From Pseudoalteromonas luteoviolacea DSM 6061 (GTDB lineage Bacteria; Pseudomonadota; Gammaproteobacteria; Enterobacterales; Alteromonadaceae): DNA of 64,000 nucleotides. A program made the translations under genes and the position numbers. The stretch is from assembly GCF_001625655.1 (NCBI RefSeq), contig NZ_AUYB01000132.1:62001-126000 (forward strand). The letters run 5' to 3'. Under the pieces are notes generated by a model, which saw only the letters and a program-made list of their open reading frames with translations, ran no database searches and was not told where the DNA came from. Shown here piece by piece: positions 9,606 through 19,500 of the stretch; position 1 is the first letter of the stretch; each line of letters starts with the position of its first letter.

Positions 9606-9653
9606 TGTTTTCGTTTAAGTTAAAGTTTCTGCGCTAGAGAAAAGGGCTAATAA

Positions 9654-12467
9654 ATGCACGAAGGTGTGATGAAGGCATGGCTGGAATCTTCTCACTTATA
9701 CGGCGGCAACGTTGCGTATGTAGAAGATTTATATGAGGCGTATCTTGACGATGCGGCTTCAGTGCCAGAAGAATGGCGAGAAGTGTTTGATCAACTACCT
9801 AAAGTTGAAGGTGTTGATGTTGATATTAAACATTCGGATGTAAGAGCACAATTTGCTGAGCTTGCTAAGAACAAACACAGAGAAGTAGTAGTTTCTGCAG
9901 AAGGTGCGGCAGATGCAAAACAAGTGCGTGTGTTGCAGCTTATTAATGCATTTAGATTTAGGGGCCACCAGAATGCCAACCTAGACCCGTTGGGTTTATG
10001 GCAACGTGAACGAGTTAGAGAACTCGATCTGGCTTACCATAATCTAGATGATGTGGATCTCGATAAAGAATTCAATGTTGGCTCTTTTGCCTGTGGCAAA
10101 GAGACAATGAAATTAAAAGATTTATACGCGGCGCTTAAGTCTACATATTGTGGCTCTGTTGGCGCTGAGTATATGCACATCACATCAACAGAAGAAAAAC
10201 GCTGGTTACAACAACGTTTAGAAGCTGGTTTCTCACAGACTCAATTCAGCAAAGAAAACAAACTTCGCCTACTACAAGGCTTGATTGCTGCTGATGGCCT
10301 AGAAAAATACCTTGGTGCGAAATTCCCAGGTGCAAAACGCTTCTCTCTTGAGGGCGGTGACGCACTAGTACCGATGCTTAAAGAACTTGTTCACAGAGCT
10401 GGTGAGAGCGGTCAAGAAGAAGTCGTTATTGGTATGGCACACCGTGGTCGCCTTAACGTACTGGTAAACGTGTTAGGTAAAAACCCACAAGAGCTATTCG
10501 ACGAATTTGCTGGCAAGTATGGTGAATCTGCGGGTTCTGGTGACGTTAAATATCACATGGGTTTCTCTTCTGATTTCGGTACTAAAGGTGGCGATGTTCA
10601 CATGGCATTGGCCTTTAACCCGTCTCATTTAGAAATCGTAAACCCAGTAGTAATGGGCTCTGTAAGAGCTCGTCTGGATCGTTTAAATTGTGCAAGTGGC
10701 TCAAAAGCATTGCCAATTACAATCCACGGTGACTCAGCTATCGCAGGTCAGGGTGTTGTTCAAGAAACATTTAACCTCTCTAAGACTCGCGCATATGGCG
10801 TAGGCGGTACGGTACGTATTGTTGTTAATAACCAAGTAGGTTTTACAACATCTAAACCTGAAGATACACGTTCTACAGAGTACTGTACTGACATCGCTAA
10901 GATGGTACAGGCACCAATCTTCCATGTAAATTCGGATGATCCTGAAGCCGTTGCTTTGGTAACTCAGGTTGCATTAGATTTCCGTAATAAGTTTAAGCGC
11001 GATGTTGTAATCGACTTAGTTTGTTACCGTCGCCACGGTCACAACGAAGCTGATGAGCCAAATGCGACTCAGCCTCTAATGTACCAGAAGATCAAAAAAC
11101 ACCCAGTACCACGTCAGCTATATTCTGATAAGCTAGTTGCTGAAGGTGTGTTATCTGCACAAGAAGCAAAACAGCTTGCAGATGAATACCGTAATGGTCT
11201 AGACAATGGCGTTTGTGTTGTTGACGAAATCCAACCAGAAACTAAGCACTCTTCTGAGTGGTCTAAATATGTTGGCCATGACTGGGATACGCCGTATGAA
11301 ACGGGTGTTTCTGTAGAAAAGCTGAAAGAGCTTGGTGAAAAGGTTGCGACTTACCCAGAAGATCATAAAGCACAGTCTCGTGTTAAGAAAATCTACGATG
11401 ACCGTAAAGCAATGGCAAAGGGTGACAAATTACTAGACTGGGGTATGGCTGAGACATTGGCATACGCTACTATGGTTGACCAAGGCACAGACATTCGTCT
11501 AACTGGTCAGGATTCTGGTCGTGGTACTTTCTTCCACCGCCACGCTGTAGTCCATAACCAAAATGATGCTTCAACATACTTGCCACTACAAAATATTAGT
11601 CCAGAACAAGGCACCTTTGAAGTTTACGACTCTGTACTTTCTGAAGAAGCGGTACTTGCATTTGAGTATGGTTACGCAACAGCAGAGCCAACCTCATTAG
11701 TACTTTGGGAAGCTCAGTTTGGTGACTTCGCAAATGGTGCTCAAGTTGTGTTTGACCAGTTTTTAAGCTCTGGTGAGCAGAAGTGGGGTCGTCTATGTGG
11801 TTTGACTTTATTACTTCCTCATGGATACGAAGGTCAAGGCCCAGAGCACAGTTCTGCACGTATGGAGCGTTACCTTCAGTTGTGTGCTGACCATAATATG
11901 CAAGTGTGTGTTCCTACAACACCTGCGCAGGTTTATGCAATGCTTCGTCGCCAATCAGTGCGTCCACTGCGTCGTCCACTGATCGTAATGACACCTAAGT
12001 CATTACTACGTCACCCACTGGCGGTTTCTAGTTTGGAAGAGCTTTCTGATGGTGTATTCCACAACATGATCGACGAGATTGACGAAATCAATCCTGAAAA
12101 TGTTGAACGAGTTGTGTTCTGTAGTGGTAAAGTTTACTACGAACTACTGCAAGAGCGTCGTAAGCTTGAACTAAATAACGTTGCAATCGTCCGTGTTGAG
12201 CAGCTATATCCATTCCCTCACAAAGAAATGGATGAAATTATGGCGCGTTACCAGCACGTGAAAGATTTCGTATGGTGTCAGGAAGAACCACAGAACCAAG
12301 GCGCTTGGTACTGTTCTCAACACCATTTCTGGGAAGCTATCCCAAGTGGAGCAAAACTTACTTATGCAGGCCGTCAGGCTTCTGCTGCTCCAGCTTGTGG
12401 TTACATGTCTACCCACACTAAAGAACAAAACGCGTTGATTGCTGACGCATTAACAATTAAGAAATAA
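9654..12467 (+). CDS. sucA: 2-Oxoglutarate dehydrogenase E1 component
   Basis: A 937-residue thiamine-diphosphate enzyme, standard length. It starts with the E2-binding N-terminal segment (MKAWLESSHLYGGNVAYVEDLYEAYL). Family signatures include FRFRGHQNANLDPLG, IGMAHRGRLNVLVNVLGK, the ThDP/Mg region GDSAIAGQGVVQE and CYRRHGHNEADEP, and in the second half GQDSGRGTFFHRHAV and LPHGYEGQGPEHSSAR. It decarboxylates 2-oxoglutarate and succinylates the lipoyl domains of SucB. sucB follows after ten bases. E3 (lpd) is not in this window and is presumably elsewhere. Confidence 0.98.
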   Translation: MHEGVMKAWLESSHLYGGNVAYVEDLYEAYLDDAASVPEEWREVFDQLPKVEGVDVDIKHSDVRAQFAELAKNKHREVVVSAEGAADAKQVRVLQLINAFRFRGHQNANLDPLGLWQRERVRELDLAYHNLDDVDLDKEFNVGSFACGKETMKLKDLYAALKSTYCGSVGAEYMHITSTEEKRWLQQRLEAGFSQTQFSKENKLRLLQGLIAADGLEKYLGAKFPGAKRFSLEGGDALVPMLKELVHRAGESGQEEVVIGMAHRGRLNVLVNVLGKNPQELFDEFAGKYGESAGSGDVKYHMGFSSDFGTKGGDVHMALAFNPSHLEIVNPVVMGSVRARLDRLNCASGSKALPITIHGDSAIAGQGVVQETFNLSKTRAYGVGGTVRIVVNNQVGFTTSKPEDTRSTEYCTDIAKMVQAPIFHVNSDDPEAVALVTQVALDFRNKFKRDVVIDLVCYRRHGHNEADEPNATQPLMYQKIKKHPVPRQLYSDKLVAEGVLSAQEAKQLADEYRNGLDNGVCVVDEIQPETKHSSEWSKYVGHDWDTPYETGVSVEKLKELGEKVATYPEDHKAQSRVKKIYDDRKAMAKGDKLLDWGMAETLAYATMVDQGTDIRLTGQDSGRGTFFHRHAVVHNQNDASTYLPLQNISPEQGTFEVYDSVLSEEAVLAFEYGYATAEPTSLVLWEAQFGDFANGAQVVFDQFLSSGEQKWGRLCGLTLLLPHGYEGQGPEHSSARMERYLQLCADHNMQVCVPTTPAQVYAMLRRQSVRPLRRPLIVMTPKSLLRHPLAVSSLEELSDGVFHNMIDEIDEINPENVERVVFCSGKVYYELLQERRKLELNNVAIVRVEQLYPFPHKEMDEIMARYQHVKDFVWCQEEPQNQGAWYCSQHHFWEAIPSGAKLTYAGRQASAAPACGYMSTHTKEQNALIADALTIKK

Positions 12468-12477
12468 GGAATAAGAG

Positions 12478-13965
12478 ATGACAACCGAAATTAAGGTTCC
12501 TGTTCTTCCTGAGTCAGTTGCAGACGCGACAGTTGCAACTTGGCACGTAAGCGTTGGTGACACTGTAAGCCGTGACCAAAACCTAGTTGACATCGAAACT
12601 GATAAAGTAGTTTTGGAAGTTGTTGCACCTGAAGACGGTGTAATTGTTGCAATCTCTGAAGAAGAAGGCGCAACTGTACTAGGCGAGCAAGTAATCGCAC
12701 AAATAGGTGCTGCCGGTGCAGCACCAGCTCAATCAAATGAACAACCAGCAGCGCCAGCAGCGGCGCCAGCATCAGAAGGTAAAGAAGTGGACATTAAAGT
12801 ACCAGTACTTCCAGAGTCAGTAGCAGACGCTACAATCGCAACTTGGCACGTTCAACCAGGTGAGGCAGTAAGCCGTGATCAAAACCTAGTTGACATCGAA
12901 ACTGATAAAGTAGTTCTTGAAGTTGTTGCACCTGAAGACGGTGTAATGGGTGAGCAGCTACATGCCGAAGGCGATACAGTACTTGGCGAACAGGTAATCG
13001 GTAAGCTTTCAGCGGGTGGCGCACCTGCAGCTCCGGCAGCATCTGACGCAGCACCTGCTGCATCTGACGAGAACGCTGATGTTCTTACTCCTTCAGTTCG
13101 TCGTTTAATTGCTGAGAAAGGCCTTGATGCATCTCAAATCAAAGGCACTGGTAAAGGCGGTCGTATCACAAAAGAAGATGTTGACGCATTCTTGAAAGCA
13201 CCAGCAGCTAAGCCAGCTGCGGCTCCTGCTAAAGCAGCTGCTGCACCTGCAGCACCAGTTGGTGACCGTACACAAAAACGTGTACCAATGACTCGTCTAC
13301 GTAAGACAATTGCTAACCGTCTTCTTGAAGCGAAAAACTCGACAGCAATGCTTACTACTTTCAACGAAGTTAACATGAAGCCAATCATGGACCTTCGTAA
13401 GCAATATAAAGACGTATTCGAAGAGCGTCACGGTATTCGCCTAGGCTTCATGTCTTTCTACGTGAAAGCTGTAACTGAAGCACTTAAACGTTTCCCTGAA
13501 GTAAACGCGTCTATCGACGGCGATGATATCGTTTATCACAACTATTTTGATATCAGCATCGCTGTTTCAACTCCACGTGGCCTAGTAACACCAGTTCTAC
13601 GTGACTGCGACAAGTTATCAGTTGCTGAAATTGAAAAAGGCATCCGTGAGCTAGCGCTTAAAGGTCGTGACGGTAAGCTAACAGTTGATGACATGACTGG
13701 TGGTAACTTCACTATCACAAACGGTGGTGTATTTGGTTCACTTCTATCTACGCCAATCATCAACCTACCTCAGTCTTCTATTCTTGGTATGCACAAAATC
13801 CAAGAGCGTCCTATGGCTGTAAACGGTAAAGTAGAAATTCTACCGATGATGTACTTAGCGTTGTCTTATGACCACCGTCAAATTGATGGTAAAGAGTCTG
13901 TTGGTTTCCTAGTAACAATTAAAGAATTACTAGAAGATCCAACACGTCTACTTCTAGACGTTTAA
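12478..13965 (+). CDS. sucB: Dihydrolipoyl succinyltransferase (E2) with two lipoyl domains
   Basis: A 495-residue product, about 90 longer than E. coli SucB because the lipoyl domain is present twice: residues about 3-80 and 103-178, each with DIETDKVVLEV around the lipoylated Lys. Ala/Pro-rich linkers follow each copy. Then come the E1/E3-binding domain (TPSVRRLIAEKGLDASQIKGTGKGGRITKEDV) and the catalytic core ending LSYDHRQIDGKESV, with the catalytic His and Asp. It transfers the succinyl group to CoA. The two lipoyl copies are also very similar at the DNA level, so the duplication is recent or is kept alike by conversion. The second copy differs around GVMGEQLHAEG. A strong terminator ends this operon. 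Confidence 0.97.
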   Translation: MTTEIKVPVLPESVADATVATWHVSVGDTVSRDQNLVDIETDKVVLEVVAPEDGVIVAISEEEGATVLGEQVIAQIGAAGAAPAQSNEQPAAPAAAPASEGKEVDIKVPVLPESVADATIATWHVQPGEAVSRDQNLVDIETDKVVLEVVAPEDGVMGEQLHAEGDTVLGEQVIGKLSAGGAPAAPAASDAAPAASDENADVLTPSVRRLIAEKGLDASQIKGTGKGGRITKEDVDAFLKAPAAKPAAAPAKAAAAPAAPVGDRTQKRVPMTRLRKTIANRLLEAKNSTAMLTTFNEVNMKPIMDLRKQYKDVFEERHGIRLGFMSFYVKAVTEALKRFPEVNASIDGDDIVYHNYFDISIAVSTPRGLVTPVLRDCDKLSVAEIEKGIRELALKGRDGKLTVDDMTGGNFTITNGGVFGSLLSTPIINLPQSSILGMHKIQERPMAVNGKVEILPMMYLALSYDHRQIDGKESVGFLVTIKELLEDPTRLLLDV

Positions 13966-13982
13966 TCAAAAGATTAAAACTT

Positions 13983-14024
13983 AAGCTGTATGAGTGCAAT
14001 AAAGCAACATACAGCTTTTTTTTT
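13983..14024 (+). terminator. Intrinsic terminator after sucB
   Basis: AAGCTGTATG (13983-13992) pairs with CATACAGCTT (14008-14017), followed by a run of T. It separates sucAB from sucCD, so sucCD probably has its own promoter; TATACT at 14069-14074 is a possible -10 without a clear -35. Confidence 0.88.
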
Positions 14025-14150
14025 GCGCCTTTGGTCTTACTGGGGTTTTCTTACAAGTCCGTGGGATCTATACTATGGGCGCAATTTGGGATAGCTGATT
14101 ATTTGCATAAATATTCAGCCTTTTTAGTATAAAAAATTGGATAAAGCATC

Positions 14151-15317
14151 ATGAATTTGCATGAGTATCAGGCAAAACAACTTTTTGCCGAATATGGTTT
14201 ACCTGTATCTGAGGGTTACGCTTGTGACACTCCTCAGGAAGCGGTTGAAGCTGCTGGTAAGATTGGTGGCGACAAGTGGGTCGTTAAATGTCAAGTACAC
14301 GCGGGTGGCCGTGGTAAAGCTGGCGGTGTTAAGCTAGCTGATAGCAAAGACGAGATCCGCGCATTTGCTGAAAACTGGTTAGGTAAAAACCTAGTTACTT
14401 ATCAGACTGACGAAAAAGGTCAGCCTGTTGCTAAGATCTTAGTAGAAAGCTGCACTGATATTGCAAATGAGCTATACCTTGGTGCTGTTGTTGACCGTGC
14501 TTCACGTAAAATCGTGTTCATGGCTTCAACTGAAGGTGGTGTAGAAATCGAGCAAGTTGCTGAAGAAACACCAGAACTAATTCACAAAGCTGAAATCGAT
14601 CCACTAGTAGGTCCTCAGGCATACCAAGGTCGTGAGCTAGGCTTCAAGCTTGGTCTTAACCCAGCTCAAATCAAACAGTTCACTAAGATCTTCCTAGGTC
14701 TTGCGAACATGTTCATCGATCACGATTTCGCACTACTAGAGATCAACCCTCTAGTAATCACTGACGAAAACAACCTACACTGCCTAGACGGTAAGATTGG
14801 TGTTGATGGCAACGCGCTATTCCGTCAGCCTAAGATCCGTGAATTCCACGATCCTTCACAAGAAGATGCACGTGAAGCACACGCTGCAAGCTTTGAACTA
14901 AACTACGTTGCTCTAGACGGTAACGTTGGTTGTATGGTTAACGGTGCAGGCCTAGCGATGGGTACAATGGACATCGTAAACCTACACGGTGGTAAGCCAG
15001 CTAACTTCCTAGACGTTGGTGGCGGCGCGACTAAAGAGCGTGTATCTGAAGCATTCAAGATCATCCTTTCTGATGACAATGTTAAAGCAGTACTAGTAAA
15101 CATCTTCGGTGGTATCGTTCGTTGTGACATGATCGCTGAAGGTATTATCGGTGCGGTTAAAGAAGTTGGCGTAAGCGTACCTGTAGTTGTACGTCTTGAA
15201 GGTACTAACGCTGAAGCTGGCCGTGAAGTACTAGCTAACTCTGGTCTTGACATCATCGCTGCTGAATCACTAACTGATGCTGCAGAGAAAGTAGTTGCTG
15301 CTGCGGAGGGAAAATAA
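14151..15317 (+). CDS. sucC: Succinyl-CoA synthetase beta subunit
   Basis: A 388-residue product, exactly the usual length. The N-terminal ATP-grasp fold starts MNLHEYQAKQLF and contains KCQVHAGGRGKAGGVK; later come LLEINPLVIT and the CoA-ligase domain GLAMGTMDIVNLHGGKPANFLDVGGGA and NIFGGIVRCDMIAEGI. It binds nucleotide and succinate and, with SucD, makes ATP or GTP while releasing succinate and CoA. The stop codon TAA shares its last A with the ATG of sucD, a typical coupled pair. Confidence 0.98.
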   Translation: MNLHEYQAKQLFAEYGLPVSEGYACDTPQEAVEAAGKIGGDKWVVKCQVHAGGRGKAGGVKLADSKDEIRAFAENWLGKNLVTYQTDEKGQPVAKILVESCTDIANELYLGAVVDRASRKIVFMASTEGGVEIEQVAEETPELIHKAEIDPLVGPQAYQGRELGFKLGLNPAQIKQFTKIFLGLANMFIDHDFALLEINPLVITDENNLHCLDGKIGVDGNALFRQPKIREFHDPSQEDAREAHAASFELNYVALDGNVGCMVNGAGLAMGTMDIVNLHGGKPANFLDVGGGATKERVSEAFKIILSDDNVKAVLVNIFGGIVRCDMIAEGIIGAVKEVGVSVPVVVRLEGTNAEAGREVLANSGLDIIAAESLTDAAEKVVAAAEGK

Positions 15318-16189
15318 TGTCTGTACTAATTAATAAAGATACTAAAGTAATCTGTCAGGGTTTCACTGGTGGTCAAGGTACTTTCCACTCAGAGCAAGCT
15401 ATCCAATATGGTACGCAGATGGTTGGTGGTGTATCACCAGGCAAAGGTGGTCAAACTCACCTAGGTCTTCCTGTATTCAACACTGTACGTGAAGCTGTAG
15501 AAGCGACAGGCGCAACTGCAACTGTAATCTACGTACCAGCTGCATTCTGTAAAGACGCTATCTTAGAAGCGATTGACGGTGGCATCGAGCTTATCGTTTG
15601 TATCACTGAAGGCATCCCTACACTAGATATGGTTGATGTTAAAGTGAAGCTAGAAGAAACTGGCGTTCGCATGATTGGTCCTAACTGTCCAGGTGTTATC
15701 ACTCCTGGTGAGTGTAAGATCGGTATCATGCCTGGTCACATCCATCTTCCTGGTAAAGTAGGTATCGTATCTCGTTCAGGTACTCTTACTTACGAAGCGG
15801 TTAAGCAAACTACTGACGCTGGCTTCGGTCAATCAACATGTGTTGGTATCGGTGGTGACCCAATCCCAGGTACTAACTTCATCGACGTACTAGAAATGTT
15901 CCAGAACGATCCTAAGACTGAAGCAATCGTAATGATTGGTGAGATCGGTGGTACAGCTGAAGAAGAAGCAGCAGAGTACATCAAACACAACGTGACTAAG
16001 CCAGTTGTTTCTTACATCGCTGGTGTTACTGCTCCTCCAGGCAAGCGTATGGGTCACGCAGGTGCAATCATCTCAGGTGGTAAAGGTACTGCTGATGAGA
16101 AGTTCGCAGCTCTAGAAGAAGCAGGCGTTAAGACTGTTCGTTCTCTAGCTGAGATCGGTGCTGCACTTAAAGAAAAAGCTGGCTGGTAA
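15317..16189 (+). CDS. sucD: Succinyl-CoA synthetase alpha subunit
   Basis: A 290-residue product. The CoA-binding Rossmann domain contains CQGFTGGQGTFHSEQAI and GGVSPGKGGQTH; the phosphorylated active-site His lies in GHAGAIISGGKGTADEK. Other conserved parts are IGPNCPGVITPGECKIGIMPG and SRSGTLTYEAV. The start overlaps the sucC stop by one base. Ends the TCA block, with a terminator 22 bases downstream. Confidence 0.98.
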   Translation: MSVLINKDTKVICQGFTGGQGTFHSEQAIQYGTQMVGGVSPGKGGQTHLGLPVFNTVREAVEATGATATVIYVPAAFCKDAILEAIDGGIELIVCITEGIPTLDMVDVKVKLEETGVRMIGPNCPGVITPGECKIGIMPGHIHLPGKVGIVSRSGTLTYEAVKQTTDAGFGQSTCVGIGGDPIPGTNFIDVLEMFQNDPKTEAIVMIGEIGGTAEEEAAEYIKHNVTKPVVSYIAGVTAPPGKRMGHAGAIISGGKGTADEKFAALEEAGVKTVRSLAEIGAALKEKAGW

Positions 16190-16524
16190 TCTACGATTTC
16201 CAATCAGATAAAAGGCTCCTTTGGGAGCCTTTTTTAGTTTTGCTTCCATGTCTTTATCCTCGTTCTTCTGCTCTACCACGAGCTGTGCAGTGCTTCAATA
16301 GTAAAAAACACAATCGACAGGCACTCGGTTTGTAGAGGGGATACTCATTTTATCCTAGAATTAACATACTAGATCATTTGTACCCGATACTGATTTATTC
16401 TTAAAATTACCTCATACCATTATTCAATCACTTAAATCTTTGTAATTCGTAACTAAATGTACTTGAAGTTAAGTATTGTTAACTGATATAAACGCAATCT
16501 CCCATATTACAGATAGGTAAGACT
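16190..16524. other. Intergenic gap between sucD and the membrane protein
   Basis: Apart from the sucD terminator, 288 bases of AT-rich sequence contain no ORF, repeat or clear promoter that I could support. The promoter of the gene at 16525 should lie here. Confidence 0.4.
16211..16236 (+). terminator. Intrinsic terminator after sucD
   Basis: AAAGGCTCC and GGAGCCTTT form a hairpin followed by a T run. Confidence 0.88.
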
Positions 16525-17538
16525 ATGTCTCAAAAGGATTTCATAAGCCACTTGTTAACAGAGTGTGATGTTATGATTCGTTATGCGTCTGGGCAGGGAA
16601 AAACAATACCCAGTTATATGCCAAATACAGTTTATCAGTTACAGCGTAAGCAAGAAGTGATTGAGTCTGAGGGCTCTAGTATTGAGGGCGGTATTGGGTT
16701 TTACGAACATGAATTATCTGAGCTAACGAAATGTCACAAAGAACTTTCAGTTCTTGTTTGTCCAGCAAAGCCATTAACATTGGCCATTATGGATAAAGAA
16801 TCAACTTCTGTGGGGTGGATTAGGTTTTTGGGGCCCGTCAAGCTTGTAAGGCATATGTCTGTATTGGCGGTATTTTTTCTGTTGTCTATTATCGGTCTCT
16901 CAATATCGCCTGAAGTTAATCAGAAAACAATTAATGAAGGGCTGTTTAATTCGGAAGGTAAAACGCTACTGCTGAATCAGTTGTTTTTGTTGTGTTGTGC
17001 AGGCCTTGGCGCTACGTTTGCTTGTTTACACAAATCTCGAAATTACATTCGACAGTGTAATTATGATCCTAAGTTTGATTCAACTTATTGGTCTATGGTG
17101 ATTATGGGTTTCATGGCCGGTTTGATAATTGCTGAACTTATACCTACAGCTGACTTAGCTCATGGTAACCCAACTATCAGTGACTTTCATAAACCTCTCG
17201 CAGCGTTATTGGGAGGATTTGCCGCAGATGTTATTTATAGTGTATTAAATCGATTGGTTGATGTATTTAATCAATTATTGGGTAGCACAGATCAGAAGAC
17301 AAAAGATAAGGTCAAAAATACCATTACGCAGGCCGATTTGGCTGAGCAATTACATCAGCACAACAAAGACCTAAAAGAAAGCATTGTAACGACCCAAGAT
17401 ACAAACAGGCAGTTGTTGTCTTTAATAGCAGATGAGCTGACTATATCTGTCGAAAGAAAGCAGCTACTATTGCAACAGCTAGGAAGTACAAACAACACAA
17501 TACATTCGGATACAAGCAAAGAAAAAACGACGGTGTAA
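16525..17538 (+). CDS. Unknown inner-membrane protein with four helices
   Basis: A 337-residue product that I do not recognise. Residues 1-105 are soluble and helical. Four hydrophobic segments follow, at about 108-128, 147-167, 186-206 and 223-243, the last two rich in Gly. The C-terminal 90 residues are polar and predicted helical or coiled-coil (AEQLHQHNKDLKESI...). The topology suggests a membrane scaffold or sensor with cytosolic ends; no catalytic motif is visible. It stands alone, upstream of the TPR/GGDEF-like gene in the same direction, separated by 120 bases. A polar tail is seen; any role is unknown. Confidence 0.75.
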   Translation: MSQKDFISHLLTECDVMIRYASGQGKTIPSYMPNTVYQLQRKQEVIESEGSSIEGGIGFYEHELSELTKCHKELSVLVCPAKPLTLAIMDKESTSVGWIRFLGPVKLVRHMSVLAVFFLLSIIGLSISPEVNQKTINEGLFNSEGKTLLLNQLFLLCCAGLGATFACLHKSRNYIRQCNYDPKFDSTYWSMVIMGFMAGLIIAELIPTADLAHGNPTISDFHKPLAALLGGFAADVIYSVLNRLVDVFNQLLGSTDQKTKDKVKNTITQADLAEQLHQHNKDLKESIVTTQDTNRQLLSLIADELTISVERKQLLLQQLGSTNNTIHSDTSKEKTTV

Positions 17539-17658
17539 AGTGAGTGGCAAGTTGTAATACCAGATACTGACCAAATATCCTATAAAGGTTAAATTTATTG
17601 AACATTTCAAAATTAGGGATTACATTTAAACTAGTATAAAATTCTGGGATTTTTCTAG

Positions 17659-19467
17659 TTGCGTTTACATTTTGTTATCCTTTATTTGTGCTTCTTTTCA
17701 GGCCTCTCTGTTGCAATGACTAAGCAACAGATGCTTGAATTTGAGGCTCAAGCGATTGAAGACCCTATCAAAATACTGACAGCAGATCATAAACCTGACG
17801 CGATGAACCGCGCTTTTTGGCTAACTATGAAAGCGAGAGCTGCATTTTTCAAGGGAGACATTCAGGCTGCGCAAAAATATTATGATAATGCCAAGTTTTA
17901 CGTGAAAGAACACCCGCTGAGTTTAAGCTCAGGGTATTGGTATCTGTATCGCGCATTTTTTTCAATAGAACAGGGAGAGTTGCCAAAGGCTAAACAATAT
18001 ATAAAGCAAGCCCGTCTCAGCTTTACACAACAAAAAGCTTCAGATTTATTGATTAGAACAGATGCAATGGAAGCTGTGATTGCGGTGTGGCGAGAAGAGT
18101 ATAGCTTGGCATTAAAGTCGCTTCAGACAGCTCAAGGGTATATTTCACGAAACCCAGAAAGCGTGGACGATACTACCAAGCTTATGGTTTATGACAGTTT
18201 AACGGCGTACTATTTAACACTCCAGTTTTATGTCAAAGCTCTTGGATATGCGTATCAAGCTCAAGACTTAGCGCGTGAGAATGGTAATTTGCTTGATGGT
18301 TTACCAGTTAAGTACAATTTGTGTTTGGTTTTACTGCGAGCAAACTTAATCGATAAAGCTGAACAGTGCTACCACGAAATGCATGATTTGGCACACACTA
18401 AGAACTTACCACGATATGAATTTTGGGGGTTATCAGGATTAGGTAAGATAGCACTTAATAAAAAGGAATTTAAAGAAGCGATTGAATACTTTAAGCAAGC
18501 AAAATTGGCCCAAGTAAATGCGATAATCAACCCAGCTCATTTAATTGTTTTGAACAACAATATGGCTTTAGCTTATTCTGATATAAAGGATTTTGATAAG
18601 GCGTTGGCTCAGCTCAGCTTCTCGAAAGAACTATTAAAATCCTACGACAACACACTTAACAACCGTTACACCCGTCAAACATTAAAAATTGAAGCTGACG
18701 TATACCAAGCTAAACAGGATTTGCCTCAAACAATAGCGACACTTCGCACCTACGTAAAGTTTCTTGAGGAAAACGACGAGGTGTCCAAAAATAGAAACCA
18801 GTTTAAGACAAACGGGTTGATTGAAACACAACGGCAAAGAGTTCAATTGGTATCATCGGCTAACACGAACAGTGCTCAAGCCGGACAATCGGAAGACGGA
18901 ACTGGTAGCCATGATTTACTAAAAGCATACATAGTAATTGCACTGCTAGTCGTGACGCTTATGGTCGTCGTGGCTTACTATCGGCGCTCTAAAAGTAATC
19001 TGACTGAGGTCCTTAATTATAAAGACTTTGGTACTGGGCTGTACAATAGGCGCTATTTTGTTGAACAATTTGAGGTTGTCTCTAATCGTACTATTGATTA
19101 TGCGATGGCTTTAATTGAACTTGATGGTATTAGGGACCCAGAGTTTCAAAGTCGAGGACGCGAAGAGATGCTGAAATTGGCGGCTGATCTCATTTTAAAA
19201 CAGTTTAGGGACGACGGAGACTTGGTATGTAGGGTGAGTGAAGAAGAATTTGTGATTTTGTGCGAGGGGATGAAAAAAGCGGTTCTGCAAAAAAGGTTAT
19301 CAGCATTTAAAGAAGCACTTAGAGAGCAAGAGAAGCTGAACAATGTTAGTTTTTCTGGTGCTTTGATTTGCTCAGAAGAAGGGGACTTTGGCAATATTTT
19401 TGCTGAGCTTGAAAGCCGTTTGGTTCATGTCAAAAGAAATGCTCCAGGGCAGGTTGTTGCTTTTTAA
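17659..19467 (+). CDS. TPR protein with membrane helix and degenerate GGDEF domain
   Basis: A 602-residue product read from a TTG start, chosen because it supplies the signal peptide MRLHFVILYLCFFSGLSVA; the first ATG would remove it. Residues about 50-370 form tetratricopeptide repeats and should be periplasmic. A single transmembrane helix (about 423-443) leads to a GGDEF-like domain starting DFGTGLYNRRYFVEQF. The signature loop reads RVSEEEF (R525-F531) instead of RxGGDEF, so diguanylate cyclase activity is unlikely; it may bind nucleotide or protein. The architecture is a common sensor type in Alteromonadales. No adjacent partner gene suggests a signal. Confidence 0.85.
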   Translation: MRLHFVILYLCFFSGLSVAMTKQQMLEFEAQAIEDPIKILTADHKPDAMNRAFWLTMKARAAFFKGDIQAAQKYYDNAKFYVKEHPLSLSSGYWYLYRAFFSIEQGELPKAKQYIKQARLSFTQQKASDLLIRTDAMEAVIAVWREEYSLALKSLQTAQGYISRNPESVDDTTKLMVYDSLTAYYLTLQFYVKALGYAYQAQDLARENGNLLDGLPVKYNLCLVLLRANLIDKAEQCYHEMHDLAHTKNLPRYEFWGLSGLGKIALNKKEFKEAIEYFKQAKLAQVNAIINPAHLIVLNNNMALAYSDIKDFDKALAQLSFSKELLKSYDNTLNNRYTRQTLKIEADVYQAKQDLPQTIATLRTYVKFLEENDEVSKNRNQFKTNGLIETQRQRVQLVSSANTNSAQAGQSEDGTGSHDLLKAYIVIALLVVTLMVVVAYYRRSKSNLTEVLNYKDFGTGLYNRRYFVEQFEVVSNRTIDYAMALIELDGIRDPEFQSRGREEMLKLAADLILKQFRDDGDLVCRVSEEEFVILCEGMKKAVLQKRLSAFKEALREQEKLNNVSFSGALICSEEGDFGNIFAELESRLVHVKRNAPGQVVAF

Positions 19468-19500
19468 CCGACCCAAAGAGCTTATTCTTGACTAGGTAAA

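Noticed and set aside
12481..13000. Direct DNA repeat as CRISPR or mobile element
   Set aside because: The repeat is in frame and codes for two lipoyl domains.
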